Assembly: GCF_000381745.1 (NCBI RefSeq)
Contig: NZ_KB906988.1
Location: forward strand, 1 to 64,000
Length of the DNA stretch: 64,000 bases
Reading direction: 5' to 3'
From: Psychromonas ossibalaenae ATCC BAA-1528
GTDB lineage: Bacteria > Pseudomonadota > Gammaproteobacteria > Enterobacterales > Psychromonadaceae
Of this stretch, positions 11,207 to 18,698 are shown one piece after another. The position numbers and the translations under genes were made by a program. Under the pieces are notes generated by a model. It did not search any database and had not been told where the DNA came from. It saw nothing but the letters and a program-made list of their open reading frames with translations. Numbering within the stretch: position 1 is the stretch's first letter; every line of letters starts with the position of its first letter.

Positions 11207-11293
11207 ATATATCTCCCTTGAGATTAAGATTGATTTTAATTGAGAAGCTTGGTTTATTAATATTAATTCATTCTTCAAAGGTGGAGTTTATCT

Positions 11294-11863
11294 ATGCTTA
11301 ATTTACTGTCAGGTTTGTTTTTATTTTTAGGAATTCATTCCATATCAATCATCGCTCAACCTATACGAGATCGATTGGCGGCTAAAAATCAACTTGTCTG
11401 GAAAGCATTCTATAGCTCAATTGCACTTGTCGGACTTTTTCTGATAGTAAAAGGTTATTCACAAGCGAAGTTAAACCCGACACTGATCTACACCGCACCT
11501 TACTGGTTACGTCATGTCAGTGCATTACTTATGCTGCCGGTTTTTATCCTGCTTTTAGCTCCATACTTTCCAAGTAAAATAAATTCGATTACAAAGCATC
11601 CACAGCTATTTGCCGTTATGCTCTGGGCAGTGAGCCACCTGCTTGTAAACGGCAGCCTTGCTGACTTATTACTGTTTTCTTCATTTTTTGTCTGGGCTGC
11701 TGCTGATCTGATTTCCATGAAAAACAGAGCTTATCGTCCACTACCGGGATTTAAAAAATCAGCCGTTAATGATGTTATTTTAGTGTTTGCCGGTTTACTG
11801 ATATATGGTCTATTTGCTGTTTACCTGCATAAAATGCTAATAGGGATTTCGCTGGTTAGTTAA
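11294..11863 (+). CDS. nnrU: NnrU-family membrane protein
   Basis: An inner-membrane protein of 189 residues with five or six hydrophobic segments. The family signature is clear: GIHSISI near the N-terminus, then KHPQLFAVMLWAVSHLLVNGSLADLLLF, then RPLPGFKKSAVND. NnrU was named from nitric oxide/nitrite reductase regions of alphaproteobacteria, but family members are widespread and no enzymatic role is established. No denitrification genes are nearby. A GGTGGAG ribosome site precedes the ATG. The upstream foldable element (11149-11206) may control it. Confidence 0.85.
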   Translation: MLNLLSGLFLFLGIHSISIIAQPIRDRLAAKNQLVWKAFYSSIALVGLFLIVKGYSQAKLNPTLIYTAPYWLRHVSALLMLPVFILLLAPYFPSKINSITKHPQLFAVMLWAVSHLLVNGSLADLLLFSSFFVWAAADLISMKNRAYRPLPGFKKSAVNDVILVFAGLLIYGLFAVYLHKMLIGISLVS

Positions 11864-12023
11864 ATTCAATATGCATGTCAAAAATTATTACCATACCGCT
11901 ACCGCTAAACCAACCTGTACATTAGGATAGGTGATATCATAAGTTATAGAGCCCCCAACGGAAGGGACTCAAGCAAAGATACAAATAAATCAAAAACCAA
12001 TATTGTAAAACAGGAACAAATTA

Positions 12024-12545
12024 ATGCCGGAACGCTTTGAATGCTCTAGAGCGCACTGTGGATGGACAGGAACCCATCAAGAGCGCAAAAACAATGAAAC
12101 AGGCAGCTGGCACGCTAGTCTCTGTCCTCACTGTTATGGAGGAATGTTTCGAACTATTGAGGCGCCGCAGGAAAATGAACGGATCAATCACGTAAATGAA
12201 CTCATTAAGGCCATCTCAGAACACGGCGAGAAACAATTTTGCTCTCGTGGTGTTACTGCTCATATGGAGATCGATAAAAACGGCATAGTCTGGTTTATAG
12301 ACGACTACTCCAGAAGGCGCATTTATACGCATTACCATGGAAGCTGGCGCGGCTTTTCCCATGGCGGTACTTTGCGGGAGCTTGTCTGCGCCATGCGCGA
12401 CTACGTAAAAAAGGGTCACAAAATCCCTCTCAGCTGGATTGCACCTGTCAGCGTGGATGATGATGATAATAAATTAGGCTACAGCCAGGAACCAGCACAG
12501 GCACTTCGAAAAATTATTATCAAATTACCTGTCATTAGCGAATAA
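12024..12545 (+). CDS. uncharacterised protein with N-terminal zinc-finger-like motif
   Basis: I do not recognise this 173-residue protein. The N-terminus holds a likely zinc site, with Cys7 and His/Cys at 11-12 (CSRAHCGWTG) and CPHCYGG at about residues 34-40. The central part (about 65-130) is rich in aromatic and basic residues (ITWF-type strands, then RRRIYTHYHGSWRGFSHGG), suggesting a compact domain. There is no signal peptide and no membrane segment. It stands alone, with 160 bp before it and the convergent lysR-type gene after it. It has an ATG start behind a CAGGA site. A nucleic-acid or regulatory role is possible, but that is a guess. Confidence 0.75.
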   Translation: MPERFECSRAHCGWTGTHQERKNNETGSWHASLCPHCYGGMFRTIEAPQENERINHVNELIKAISEHGEKQFCSRGVTAHMEIDKNGIVWFIDDYSRRRIYTHYHGSWRGFSHGGTLRELVCAMRDYVKKGHKIPLSWIAPVSVDDDDNKLGYSQEPAQALRKIIIKLPVISE

Positions 12546-12573
12546 ACAATGCACTGCAGTCAGGAGATACAGA

Positions 12574-12655
12574 CGCTAGTGGTACAACAAATTTGCAGAC
12601 CTCTGTAATAATCCCCTAAATCGCCTTTACGGCTTGGGCGGGTAAAACACTAGCG
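12574..12655. repeat. inverted repeat CGCTAGTG ... CACTAGCG
   Basis: Eight-base arms at 12574-12581 and 12648-12655 are perfect complements, separated by 66 bp that themselves contain pairable GC-rich segments (TCGCC ... GGGCGG). It lies between two convergent genes. No T-run follows either arm. It might be a loose bidirectional terminator or a remnant of a repeat element. Confidence 0.4.
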
Positions 12656-12688
12656 CCCCAATATAATATGCACTGCCCACTGGCTGAC

Positions 12689-13570
12689 CTATAAATTTTT
12701 CATCGCCGCTAAAATGAATTCAATCATGGTCCGTGTTTTCAGCGGTAGTGCTTTACTCTTATATAAAACATGAACTGGCATTGGGGGCGGTACATGATCA
12801 CTCAATATCTCGATTAAATCACCCTGCGCTAATTCACCGTCTAAAAGCAGCCGCGGCTGCAGTAATACTCCAGTACCTTTGAGGGCGGCTACTTTTAAAG
12901 CCTGACCGCTGTTTGAGGTCAGGCGCGTATGCTGTTTATCAAATGCCTGGGTATCAATTCGCAGCGCAAGATTCGCTTGAATATGATCATAACTAAAACC
13001 TAAACACTGATGCGTAACCAGATCACTCAAAGACTGCGGCTGCTGGTAATTGGCCAGATATTCAGGTGAAGCACAAAAGACCATTTCATACAGCGCAATT
13101 TGCCGCGCAATAAGCGATGAACTGGCGAGGTCACCAATACGGATCACCACATCAACCTGCTCATGTAACGGGTCAATCAGGCTGTTTTCAAGTATCAACT
13201 CTATGTTGATATCTGGATAATGCTGCAAAAAATCCGCAATTATCGGTGCAAGCACAATATTTCCGAACGTCACCGGCGAATTGATACGTACCGTTCCTTT
13301 CGGTTTGTTTTCTAATCTCTGAAGGCTGTTTTCCGCTTCAGCAATATCATCCAAAATTCGCTTACATTCCAGATAATAAATTTGTCCCGCTTCTGTGAGC
13401 GACTGTCTGCGGGTGGTGCGATTCAACAGCTTTGTTCCCAGATGCTGTTCCAGAAACTTAATATGTTTACCTATCATAGTTGCTGTCACCGCAAAATTAA
13501 CCGCCGCGCTAGAGAAACTTCCATGCTGCGCCACATAGACAAACACCTGCATGCTCTTCAATCGATCCAC
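12689..13570 (-). CDS. LysR-family transcriptional regulator
   Basis: The protein has 293 residues. Residues 1-60 form the winged helix-turn-helix (MDRLKSMQVFVYVAQHGSFS..AA), and about 90-290 the effector-binding domain, opening with GTVRINSPVTFG. It belongs to the subgroup that looks like DsdC/AaeR-type single-gene regulators of oxidoreductases. It is divergent from the monooxygenase/oxidoreductase pair at 13,682, with 111 bp between them containing an inverted repeat (13,582-13,623). The usual inference is that it regulates that pair and itself. The effector is unknown. Confidence 0.92.
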   Translation of the reverse strand: MDRLKSMQVFVYVAQHGSFSSAAVNFAVTATMIGKHIKFLEQHLGTKLLNRTTRRQSLTEAGQIYYLECKRILDDIAEAENSLQRLENKPKGTVRINSPVTFGNIVLAPIIADFLQHYPDINIELILENSLIDPLHEQVDVVIRIGDLASSSLIARQIALYEMVFCASPEYLANYQQPQSLSDLVTHQCLGFSYDHIQANLALRIDTQAFDKQHTRLTSNSGQALKVAALKGTGVLLQPRLLLDGELAQGDLIEILSDHVPPPMPVHVLYKSKALPLKTRTMIEFILAAMKNL

Positions 13571-13581
13571 ATTAACAACCC

Positions 13582-13623
13582 ATAGTTATAAAACAACAAA
13601 CTAAATGGTCGTTTATCAACTAT
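13582..13623. promoter_or_regulatory. candidate operator in the LysR divergon
   Basis: ATAGTT-N3-AAAC at 13582-13594 is mirrored by GTTT-N3-AACTAT at 13611-13623 (10 of 13 positions complementary). A second small palindrome, CTATAAATAG, overlaps the right arm. LysR regulators typically bind such interrupted dyads in divergent promoters. Binding is inferred, not shown. Confidence 0.5.
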
Positions 13624-13681
13624 AAATAGTCAATTAAAATTACCTATTCGATTATTTCTCACCATTAATTAGGAACACATT

Positions 13682-13984
13682 ATGTTTAAACAAGGTTTGT
13701 TCATTACCGCTGAGCTTCGCATTAAACCGGAAAGCTGCCTCGATACGGCAATTGCCGCAATTCATTGTTTTTGTGATGCGATGAATAGTGAGGAAGGATG
13801 CTCGATGGCCGTACCTTTACAGGATAAACACGATCCGCGTCGATATATTTTTTGGGAACGCTATGAAAGTCAGGAAGCTTTTGAGCAGCACTTTCATGCA
13901 CAACACACTCAAGACTTTATTCAATCTGGACTTACTGAACTTATTCAATCCTTTGAAAGCAAACTGTTAACCGTGGAGAAATAA
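13682..13984 (+). CDS. antibiotic biosynthesis monooxygenase (ABM) family protein
   Basis: A 100-residue protein with the dimeric ferredoxin-like ABM fold. Its features are an N-terminal strand (GLFITAELRIKP), the EGCSMAVPLQDKHDP turn and the conserved FWERYESQEAFEQHFHAQHTQDF, which matches the YgiN/quinol-monooxygenase pattern WExYxSxxAxxxHxxxxH. Such proteins oxidise quinols or act as small stress-related monooxygenases. It starts behind an AGGA site and is followed after 2 bp by the Gfo/Idh/MocA gene. The pair is probably co-regulated by the divergent LysR. Confidence 0.85.
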   Translation: MFKQGLFITAELRIKPESCLDTAIAAIHCFCDAMNSEEGCSMAVPLQDKHDPRRYIFWERYESQEAFEQHFHAQHTQDFIQSGLTELIQSFESKLLTVEK

Positions 13985-13986
13985 CA

Positions 13987-14991
13987 ATGAAAAAAACACT
14001 AAACTGGGGGATCCTTGGTACCAGCTTTATTTCCGGAGAGATGGCCGATGCCATTGTTGAAGAAGGTAATACACGCCTGCATTCTGTGGCCGGGCGATCT
14101 TCTGCACCACTGAACGAATTTGCAGAAAAGTATGGTATCGAAAACAGATATCATGACTATGATGCCCTTATTAACGACGACAACGTTGATATTATATATA
14201 TCGCCCTGCCCAACCACCTGCATCATGAATTCGTAATAAAAGCAGCCGATGCCGGTAAGGCAGTGCTTTGCGAAAAATCCTTATCGATCGATATGGAGAA
14301 AACGGATGCGGCACTGACTGCTGTGGCAAAAAATAACATATTCTTTGTTGAAGGGCTGATGTATCTTACTCACCCATTCACGAATGCCGTCGCGAAAAAG
14401 ATTAAGGATGGTGCAATTGGTGAAATCAGATCCATCAATGCGCAGTACTGCGCGTCCATCGAGCAGTTCGTTAACCCGGACAGTAAAGGTGCCCTCTATA
14501 ATCTAGGCTGCTACCCGGTATCACTAATGCATTTACTCATGCAGCAGCAGTTTACTGATGCTGCCTGCAGTAACTATCATATTTCTGCATCCGGCCGATG
14601 TGGTGGAGACAGCAATATCTGCGAATCTGCCGCGACTATCCAATATGAAAACGGTATTATCTGCCAGCTGCATACAGCTGAAGATTATGGTCTGCATGCC
14701 GGGTTTACTGTGCTTGGCAGTACAGGCAGTTTAGAAATCATCTCTAACCCGTGGCTGCCGGGGGCAGAAGGGAATCAGTTTGTAATAAGCAGATACGAAC
14801 AGCAAGGTGAAACAGTGACGGTGACTGCTGACGGTAACGGCTTCTTATATCAAGTGAGATTAATTCGTGAAGCGTTAGAAAAAGAACAGAAATGCCTTCA
14901 ACGCCCGGCTGCATCACCGCAAGACTCCCGTCAGATAATGAAAATACTGACTGACTGGGAATCAGCGGCCCGGACAGCCTTAGAAAGTTGA
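13987..14991 (+). CDS. Gfo/Idh/MocA-family oxidoreductase
   Basis: A 334-residue NAD(P)-dependent dehydrogenase-like protein. The N-terminal Rossmann domain begins WGILGTSFISGEMADAI, a variant of GxGxxG. IYIALPNHLHHEFVIKAA and the catalytic-loop equivalent CEKSLSIDM follow; the usual motif is EKP, here EKS, and the key lysine is kept. The C-terminal beta-sheet domain forms the substrate pocket. The substrate cannot be told from sequence. It may be a trans-1,2-dihydrobenzene-diol or sugar dehydrogenase relative. It overlaps the control region of the ABM gene only by operon structure. Confidence 0.88.
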   Translation: MKKTLNWGILGTSFISGEMADAIVEEGNTRLHSVAGRSSAPLNEFAEKYGIENRYHDYDALINDDNVDIIYIALPNHLHHEFVIKAADAGKAVLCEKSLSIDMEKTDAALTAVAKNNIFFVEGLMYLTHPFTNAVAKKIKDGAIGEIRSINAQYCASIEQFVNPDSKGALYNLGCYPVSLMHLLMQQQFTDAACSNYHISASGRCGGDSNICESAATIQYENGIICQLHTAEDYGLHAGFTVLGSTGSLEIISNPWLPGAEGNQFVISRYEQQGETVTVTADGNGFLYQVRLIREALEKEQKCLQRPAASPQDSRQIMKILTDWESAARTALES

Positions 14992-15064
14992 AAATAACCA
15001 ATCGCTTTCAAGCCATACGTGAATCACTTATAGCGGTTCAACATTTTTTAATAACTACAGCATA

Positions 15065-15165
15065 CCTAGCCGACTAGGTTTGCTTTCACTTGTTAGTATT
15101 TGTGATAACTTCGTCGTTGGAACTTTATCCTGTCGGCGAAACAACCAGCAAAGCATGCACTACTC
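15065..15165. repeat. dispersed repeat, copy 1
   Basis: The segment from GGTTTGCTTTCACTTGTTAG to CTGTCGGCGAAA resembles 27,168-27,232 (GTAGGCTTTCGCTTGTTAG ... TTGTCGGCGAC): GCTTTC-CTTGTTAG, a variable part, TCGTTGGAA, then TGTCGGCGA occur in the same order and spacing. It is a diverged interspersed repeat. The rest of the 14,992-15,367 gap holds a small CCTAG/CTAGG hairpin at about 15,065 but no ORF that I can support. Confidence 0.55.
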
Positions 15166-15367
15166 AACTCAGCCCAATAAATAACAGTTGCAGTTTCGCA
15201 CCTGCTCAGCCTCACATCTGCAACCCCTCTATTGCTGCCATCGTATAACAAAAAATAAATACACACTTGATTTCAACAACTTACAGAAATATATTTATTG
15301 GCATGATAGTTGATATATACCCGTTATCATTCAGTTCTAGAAACCATCAGCGCAAGTAAGGGTATTT

Positions 15368-15754
15368 ATGAAAGTCGCATTGCTTACAACACAGTCTCGA
15401 ATATCACCCGTTTTTGAAACTGCCTTAGCCTGGTTGATTATTGAAGCCGATCCTAACGAGTGCACCATAGGTAGTCGACAGAAATTCAATACGCAGAATG
15501 AAGTGGAAATGGCTAACGAGCTTTTAGTCGAAAATATTGATCTGCTTATTTGCGGTGCAATTCCCTATTATCTTGAAAAAATATTAATCACCCAAGGCTG
15601 TGAAGTGTTTTCATTTACAGCTGGTGACGTTGATCAAGTCATCGAGGCATTGCACCTTAATCAATTAGACCAGCCTAAATTCAGAATGCCTGGATGTCAA
15701 AAGCGTAAACAAAAAGAGAAAAAACCTTTCTGCCGACGCACTGTTAACCAATAA
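15368..15754 (+). CDS. NifX/NifB-family (dinitrogenase Fe-Mo cofactor biosynthesis-like) protein
   Basis: A 128-residue protein with the single-domain fold of the NifX/NifY/VnfX and NifB C-terminal family. It has an N-terminal strand (MKVALLTTQSRISPVFETA), then LLVENIDLLICGAIPYYLEKIL, then GCEVFSFTAGDVDQVIEAL. Stand-alone members are common in bacteria and archaea that do not fix nitrogen, and no nif genes are present here. The C-terminus is a basic, Cys-containing tail (PGCQKRKQ ... PFCRR). It is followed after 30 bp by a small repeat protein that is also Cys- and Gln-rich. The two probably form one operon with an unknown metal- or cluster-related role. Confidence 0.8.
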   Translation: MKVALLTTQSRISPVFETALAWLIIEADPNECTIGSRQKFNTQNEVEMANELLVENIDLLICGAIPYYLEKILITQGCEVFSFTAGDVDQVIEALHLNQLDQPKFRMPGCQKRKQKEKKPFCRRTVNQ

Positions 15755-15784
15755 ATTTACATTCAACAATAAAGGAAAATTAAT

Positions 15785-16042
15785 ATGCAGGAACTAAACA
15801 TAAACAAGAAAAATTGTCAGCGCTTTTCAATTCAAGCAGATCAAGCTGGAAATTGTAAACAGAAACCAAAGCGTATTCGCTACTGCGGCCGTGTCAGCCG
15901 CAAACAGGAAATGGACATTGAGTGTGCAGAAAAAGCACAAGGTCATGGTCAGCGGATGGCAGGCGGTCAAGGAAAACGTATGGCAAACCGCCAGGGTAAG
16001 CGTATGGCGGCTGGTCAATGTCAACGAAGATCAATGGCATAA
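15785..16042 (+). CDS. small basic repeat protein next to the NifX-like gene
   Basis: An 85-residue protein of unknown function with a clear AAAGGA ribosome site. It contains four cysteines in the first two thirds (NCQRF, GNCKQ, RYCGR, IECAEK), then an eight-residue repeat: GHGQRMAG, GQGKRMAN, RQGKRMAA and GQCQRRSMA. Small Gly/Gln/Arg/Met-rich proteins often accompany NifX-like genes, and this one has the same orientation and tight spacing. It could bind a metal or nucleic acid. The repeat is at the protein and DNA level, so copy number may vary between strains. Confidence 0.75.
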   Translation: MQELNINKKNCQRFSIQADQAGNCKQKPKRIRYCGRVSRKQEMDIECAEKAQGHGQRMAGGQGKRMANRQGKRMAAGQCQRRSMA

Positions 16043-16053
16043 GTAATTAAATA

Positions 16054-16084
16054 AACCTGTTTTATGTTCAAAGTAAAACAGGTT
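16054..16084 (+). terminator. inverted repeat after the repeat-protein gene
   Basis: AACCTGTTTTA at 16054-16064 pairs with TAAAACAGGTT at 16074-16084. It lies 12 bp after the stop. The T-run is absent, so it is a weak terminator or a 3' end stabiliser. Confidence 0.5.
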
Positions 16085-16116
16085 ACTGAATAAGCTTAAG
16101 CTAGCAGGCACGCAAC

Positions 16117-16145
16117 AGCACAATAAGAGCACAATAAGAGCACAA
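16117..16145 (+). repeat. tandem repeat AGCACAATAAG directly before a start codon
   Basis: The unit AGCACAATAAG occurs at 16117-16127 and 16128-16138, with a partial third copy (AGCACAA, 16139-16145) running straight into the ATG at 16146. The only ribosome-site-like sequence for the thioesterase gene, AAGAG, is created at the repeat junctions. Confidence 0.8.
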
Positions 16146-16622
16146 ATGAATAATCCACAAAAAGAGTTATTACAAAGTGAGATTGATAAACTCGATTTTA
16201 TTGATTCAACATTGTTATTAGAAGCAGTAGAAAAACAGCAGAGCCACCAGCATTGTATGTTATGCGGCACACAATCAACCTTCGGCTTAAAGCTTGATTT
16301 TTACAATGATCAGCAAGGTATTGTCTGGGCAAAAGCAAAAGGCAGTATTCATCAGCAGGGTTACCAGGGAATTCTACATGGAGGTTTTATTGCCGCACTG
16401 CTGGATGCCGGCATGTGTAATGCGATTTTTAATCAAGGCGCAGAAGCCGTAACAGGTGATATGAATATTCGCTACCTTGCTGAGATCCCGCTGACAGCAG
16501 ATATTCTTATTCGCGGAAAGATAAACAAAAATTACTTAACACTCTATAAAGTTGAAGCGGAGATCTATGTTGATCAGCAGCTTATGGCCAAAAGTAATGC
16601 GCGTTTTATGAAGCGCCAATAA
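16146..16622 (+). CDS. PaaI-type hotdog-fold thioesterase
   Basis: A 158-residue acyl-CoA thioesterase-like protein. The N-terminal 45 residues are helical with a Cys pair (HCMLCGTQ). The hotdog domain follows, with the motif QGYQGILHGGFIAALLDAGM (HGG and the catalytic Asp of the PaaI family), then GDMNIRYLAEIP and ARFMKR. The substrate is unknown. The gene directly precedes a metallo-beta-lactamase-fold gene, separated by 9 bp, so both are likely on one transcript. Translation may be affected by the tandem repeat before the ATG. Confidence 0.85.
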   Translation: MNNPQKELLQSEIDKLDFIDSTLLLEAVEKQQSHQHCMLCGTQSTFGLKLDFYNDQQGIVWAKAKGSIHQQGYQGILHGGFIAALLDAGMCNAIFNQGAEAVTGDMNIRYLAEIPLTADILIRGKINKNYLTLYKVEAEIYVDQQLMAKSNARFMKRQ

Positions 16623-16631
16623 GGAAATAAG

Positions 16632-17462
16632 ATGACAACGACAATAACAGTGTTAGTTGATAACCAGGCAGAAACCGGGTTAATGCACGAACATGGGCTG
16701 TCCATTTTAATTGAGCATCAGGGCAAACGGATCTTATTTGATAACGGACAAAATGATGCGCTGTTTTATAATGCGAATGCATTAGGTATCCCGCTTAATA
16801 ACCTGGACTTAATCATTTTAAGTCACGGCCATTATGATCACGGCGGAAATTTAAGCACACTTTTAGCTGCAAATCCCAACGCATTCTTTTACGCTCACCC
16901 AGACTGTTTACAAACAAGGTATTCACTGCATCCAGATAAACCACCCCGCACTATTTCTCTAGTAAAAAGTGCAGTGAAAGCGATTGAAGTATTCCCGGAC
17001 AGTCAAAAAAAATTAATCACAAAAGCGAGTGAAATAAGTGCAGGAATCTGGCTGACAGGTCAGATACCGCGTCTCTGTCATATTGAAAACAGCGGCGGTC
17101 TTTTTTTCCTTGATAAAGAAAAAAAGCACAGCGATCCGCTTAATGATGATATTAGCCTTTGGATTGAAACAGAAAACGGATTAACCGTTATTTGCGGCTG
17201 CTGCCATTCCGGCATTATGAATACACTTGCCCATATTAAAAAACAAACAGAACAAACTGCAGTACACAACCTGCTGGGTGGACTGCACCTGGTTAATGCA
17301 GATCCGCGGCGCCTAAGTGCCACCATCGATTATTTAAACAAGCAGAATATCAGAAACATTTATCCTGCTCACTGCACGGGCGACAGCGCAATATCGTTAC
17401 TCAAAAAACACGTTATAAATAACATACATACTGCACAAGCAGGGTTAAAAATCACACTATAA
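16632..17462 (+). CDS. MBL-fold metallo-hydrolase, methanopterin-related type
   Basis: A 276-residue member of the metallo-beta-lactamase superfamily. The metal motif HxHxDH appears as SHGHYDHGGN at about residues 62-71. Further metal ligands are expected in CGCCHSGIMNT and in YPAHCTGD near the C-terminus. The opening ITVLVDNQAETGLMHEHGLS is typical of the group annotated as 7,8-dihydropterin-6-methyl-4-(beta-D-ribofuranosyl)-aminobenzene-5'-phosphate synthase. That name comes from archaea, and the true bacterial substrate is unknown. A good AAGGAAA ribosome site lies after the thioesterase gene. Confidence 0.88.
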   Translation: MTTTITVLVDNQAETGLMHEHGLSILIEHQGKRILFDNGQNDALFYNANALGIPLNNLDLIILSHGHYDHGGNLSTLLAANPNAFFYAHPDCLQTRYSLHPDKPPRTISLVKSAVKAIEVFPDSQKKLITKASEISAGIWLTGQIPRLCHIENSGGLFFLDKEKKHSDPLNDDISLWIETENGLTVICGCCHSGIMNTLAHIKKQTEQTAVHNLLGGLHLVNADPRRLSATIDYLNKQNIRNIYPAHCTGDSAISLLKKHVINNIHTAQAGLKITL

Positions 17463-17582
17463 CAGTACAAATAAATCAGATGTTTCCAGCAAACAGCCTG
17501 CAGTCCAAAAATAAAAGCCGCCAAGAATAATACTAGATAACGGAATAGCATGAAGAACAAAAAATTTAAAAAATAAGAGGTA

Positions 17583-18675
17583 TTGACTATCTCGTCTGCG
17601 CATATGCTGCATGACATATATTCATCATTTTTAGCCCCGCTACTGCCTCTTTTAATAGAAAAACTCGGCATGTCTTTATCAATAAGTGCCTTATTAGAAA
17701 TTATTAGAAGAATACCGACACTTTTTAACCCGTATTTTGCTCTGCTCGCAGAAAAAAACGGCGTAAAGTATTTTGTTATTTTAACTCCGGCAGTCACTGT
17801 TGTATGCATGAGTTTGATTGGACTCGCACCGTCATACAGCGTCCTTTTTATATTATTATTTGTATCGGGAATAAACTCAGCGCTTTTCCATATTCCCTCC
17901 CCTGTGATGATAAAAGAAGCTTCGGGAAACAAAATCGGAACAGGTATGAGCTGTTTTATGGTCGGCGGAGAGTCGGACCATTGCTGGTAACCGCAGTCTG
18001 GGGCTTAGAAGGCATTTATAAACTGATGTCTTTGGGGCTTATCGCGTCTTTTATCTTATACCTGAAACTTAAAGACTTTAATCTGGACCGGGCGCCTAAA
18101 AAAGCAAAAGAAAAGGTGACACTAGAAAACTTCTGAAAAAATATACTCCATTTTTTACTGTTTTAGGCTTTTATCTATTCTTCCAGTCAGGAATGAAGAG
18201 TCCGTTAACACTCTACCTGCAGCTTTATTTAACCAGTCAGGGCGAGAGCCTCTGGTATGCGGGTATATCTTTATCTACCCTGCAGTTTTCCGGCGTCCTG
18301 GGGGCATTTTTTTCAGGATATTTATCAGATAGGATCGGCAGGAAAAATATGCTGATTATCTCCAGCACAGGATCAGTAATAGGCATGGGGCTTTTTATAT
18401 ACTTTGGTAATATTTATATTCTCGCTCTTTTAGGGCTGTTCCTTTTTGCTTCAGGAGCGGTACTTATGGCAAGTGTGCAGGATACACATACCAATATGCC
18501 GACATTTATGAACAGTATGTATATGTCGATAAGTTTCTCTATCAGCTCAATAGTTGTCTTCAGCATCGGCCTGTTAGGCGGCAGTTTCGGCCTGCAGAAC
18601 ACTTATCTTATATGTAATGTTTTCGCACTCGGCAGTACTCCCGCAGCCTGCTTATTAACAAAGTTTATAAAATAA
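17583..18675 (+). pseudogene. MFS transporter (fosmidomycin-resistance-like), two frameshifts
   Basis: Three successive frames encode consecutive parts of one major-facilitator protein. Frame one (17,583-17,990) runs HMLHDIYSSFLAPLLPLLIEKL to MSCFMVGGE. Frame two (about 17,950-18,136) resumes with VGPLLVTAVWGLEGIYKL. Frame three (from about 18,133 to 18,675) resumes with KKYTPFFTVLGFYLFFQSG and includes the GYLSDRIGRKN loop. The family normally has MVGGE-x-GR-x-x-GPL at the first break, so roughly 10-13 bases are missing. The second break is next to an A-run. The start TTG follows an AGAGG site. Together the pieces restore nearly 12 membrane segments. As sequenced the gene cannot make a full transporter. 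Confidence 0.85.
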
Positions 18676-18698
18676 TAGAATGCAGGAATAAACATAAT

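Noticed and set aside
12574..12655. Integron attC site
   Set aside because: The dyad lacks the RYYYAAC/GTTRRRY ends and no integrase or cassettes are present.
15368..15754. Nitrogen fixation locus
   Set aside because: Only one NifX-like domain is present; no nifH, D, K, E, N or true nifB.
17369..17932. A 187-codon minus-strand frame across the end of the MBL gene and the MFS pseudogene
   Set aside because: Antisense to two recognisable coding regions; no domain, and the MFS reading on the plus strand explains the sequence.
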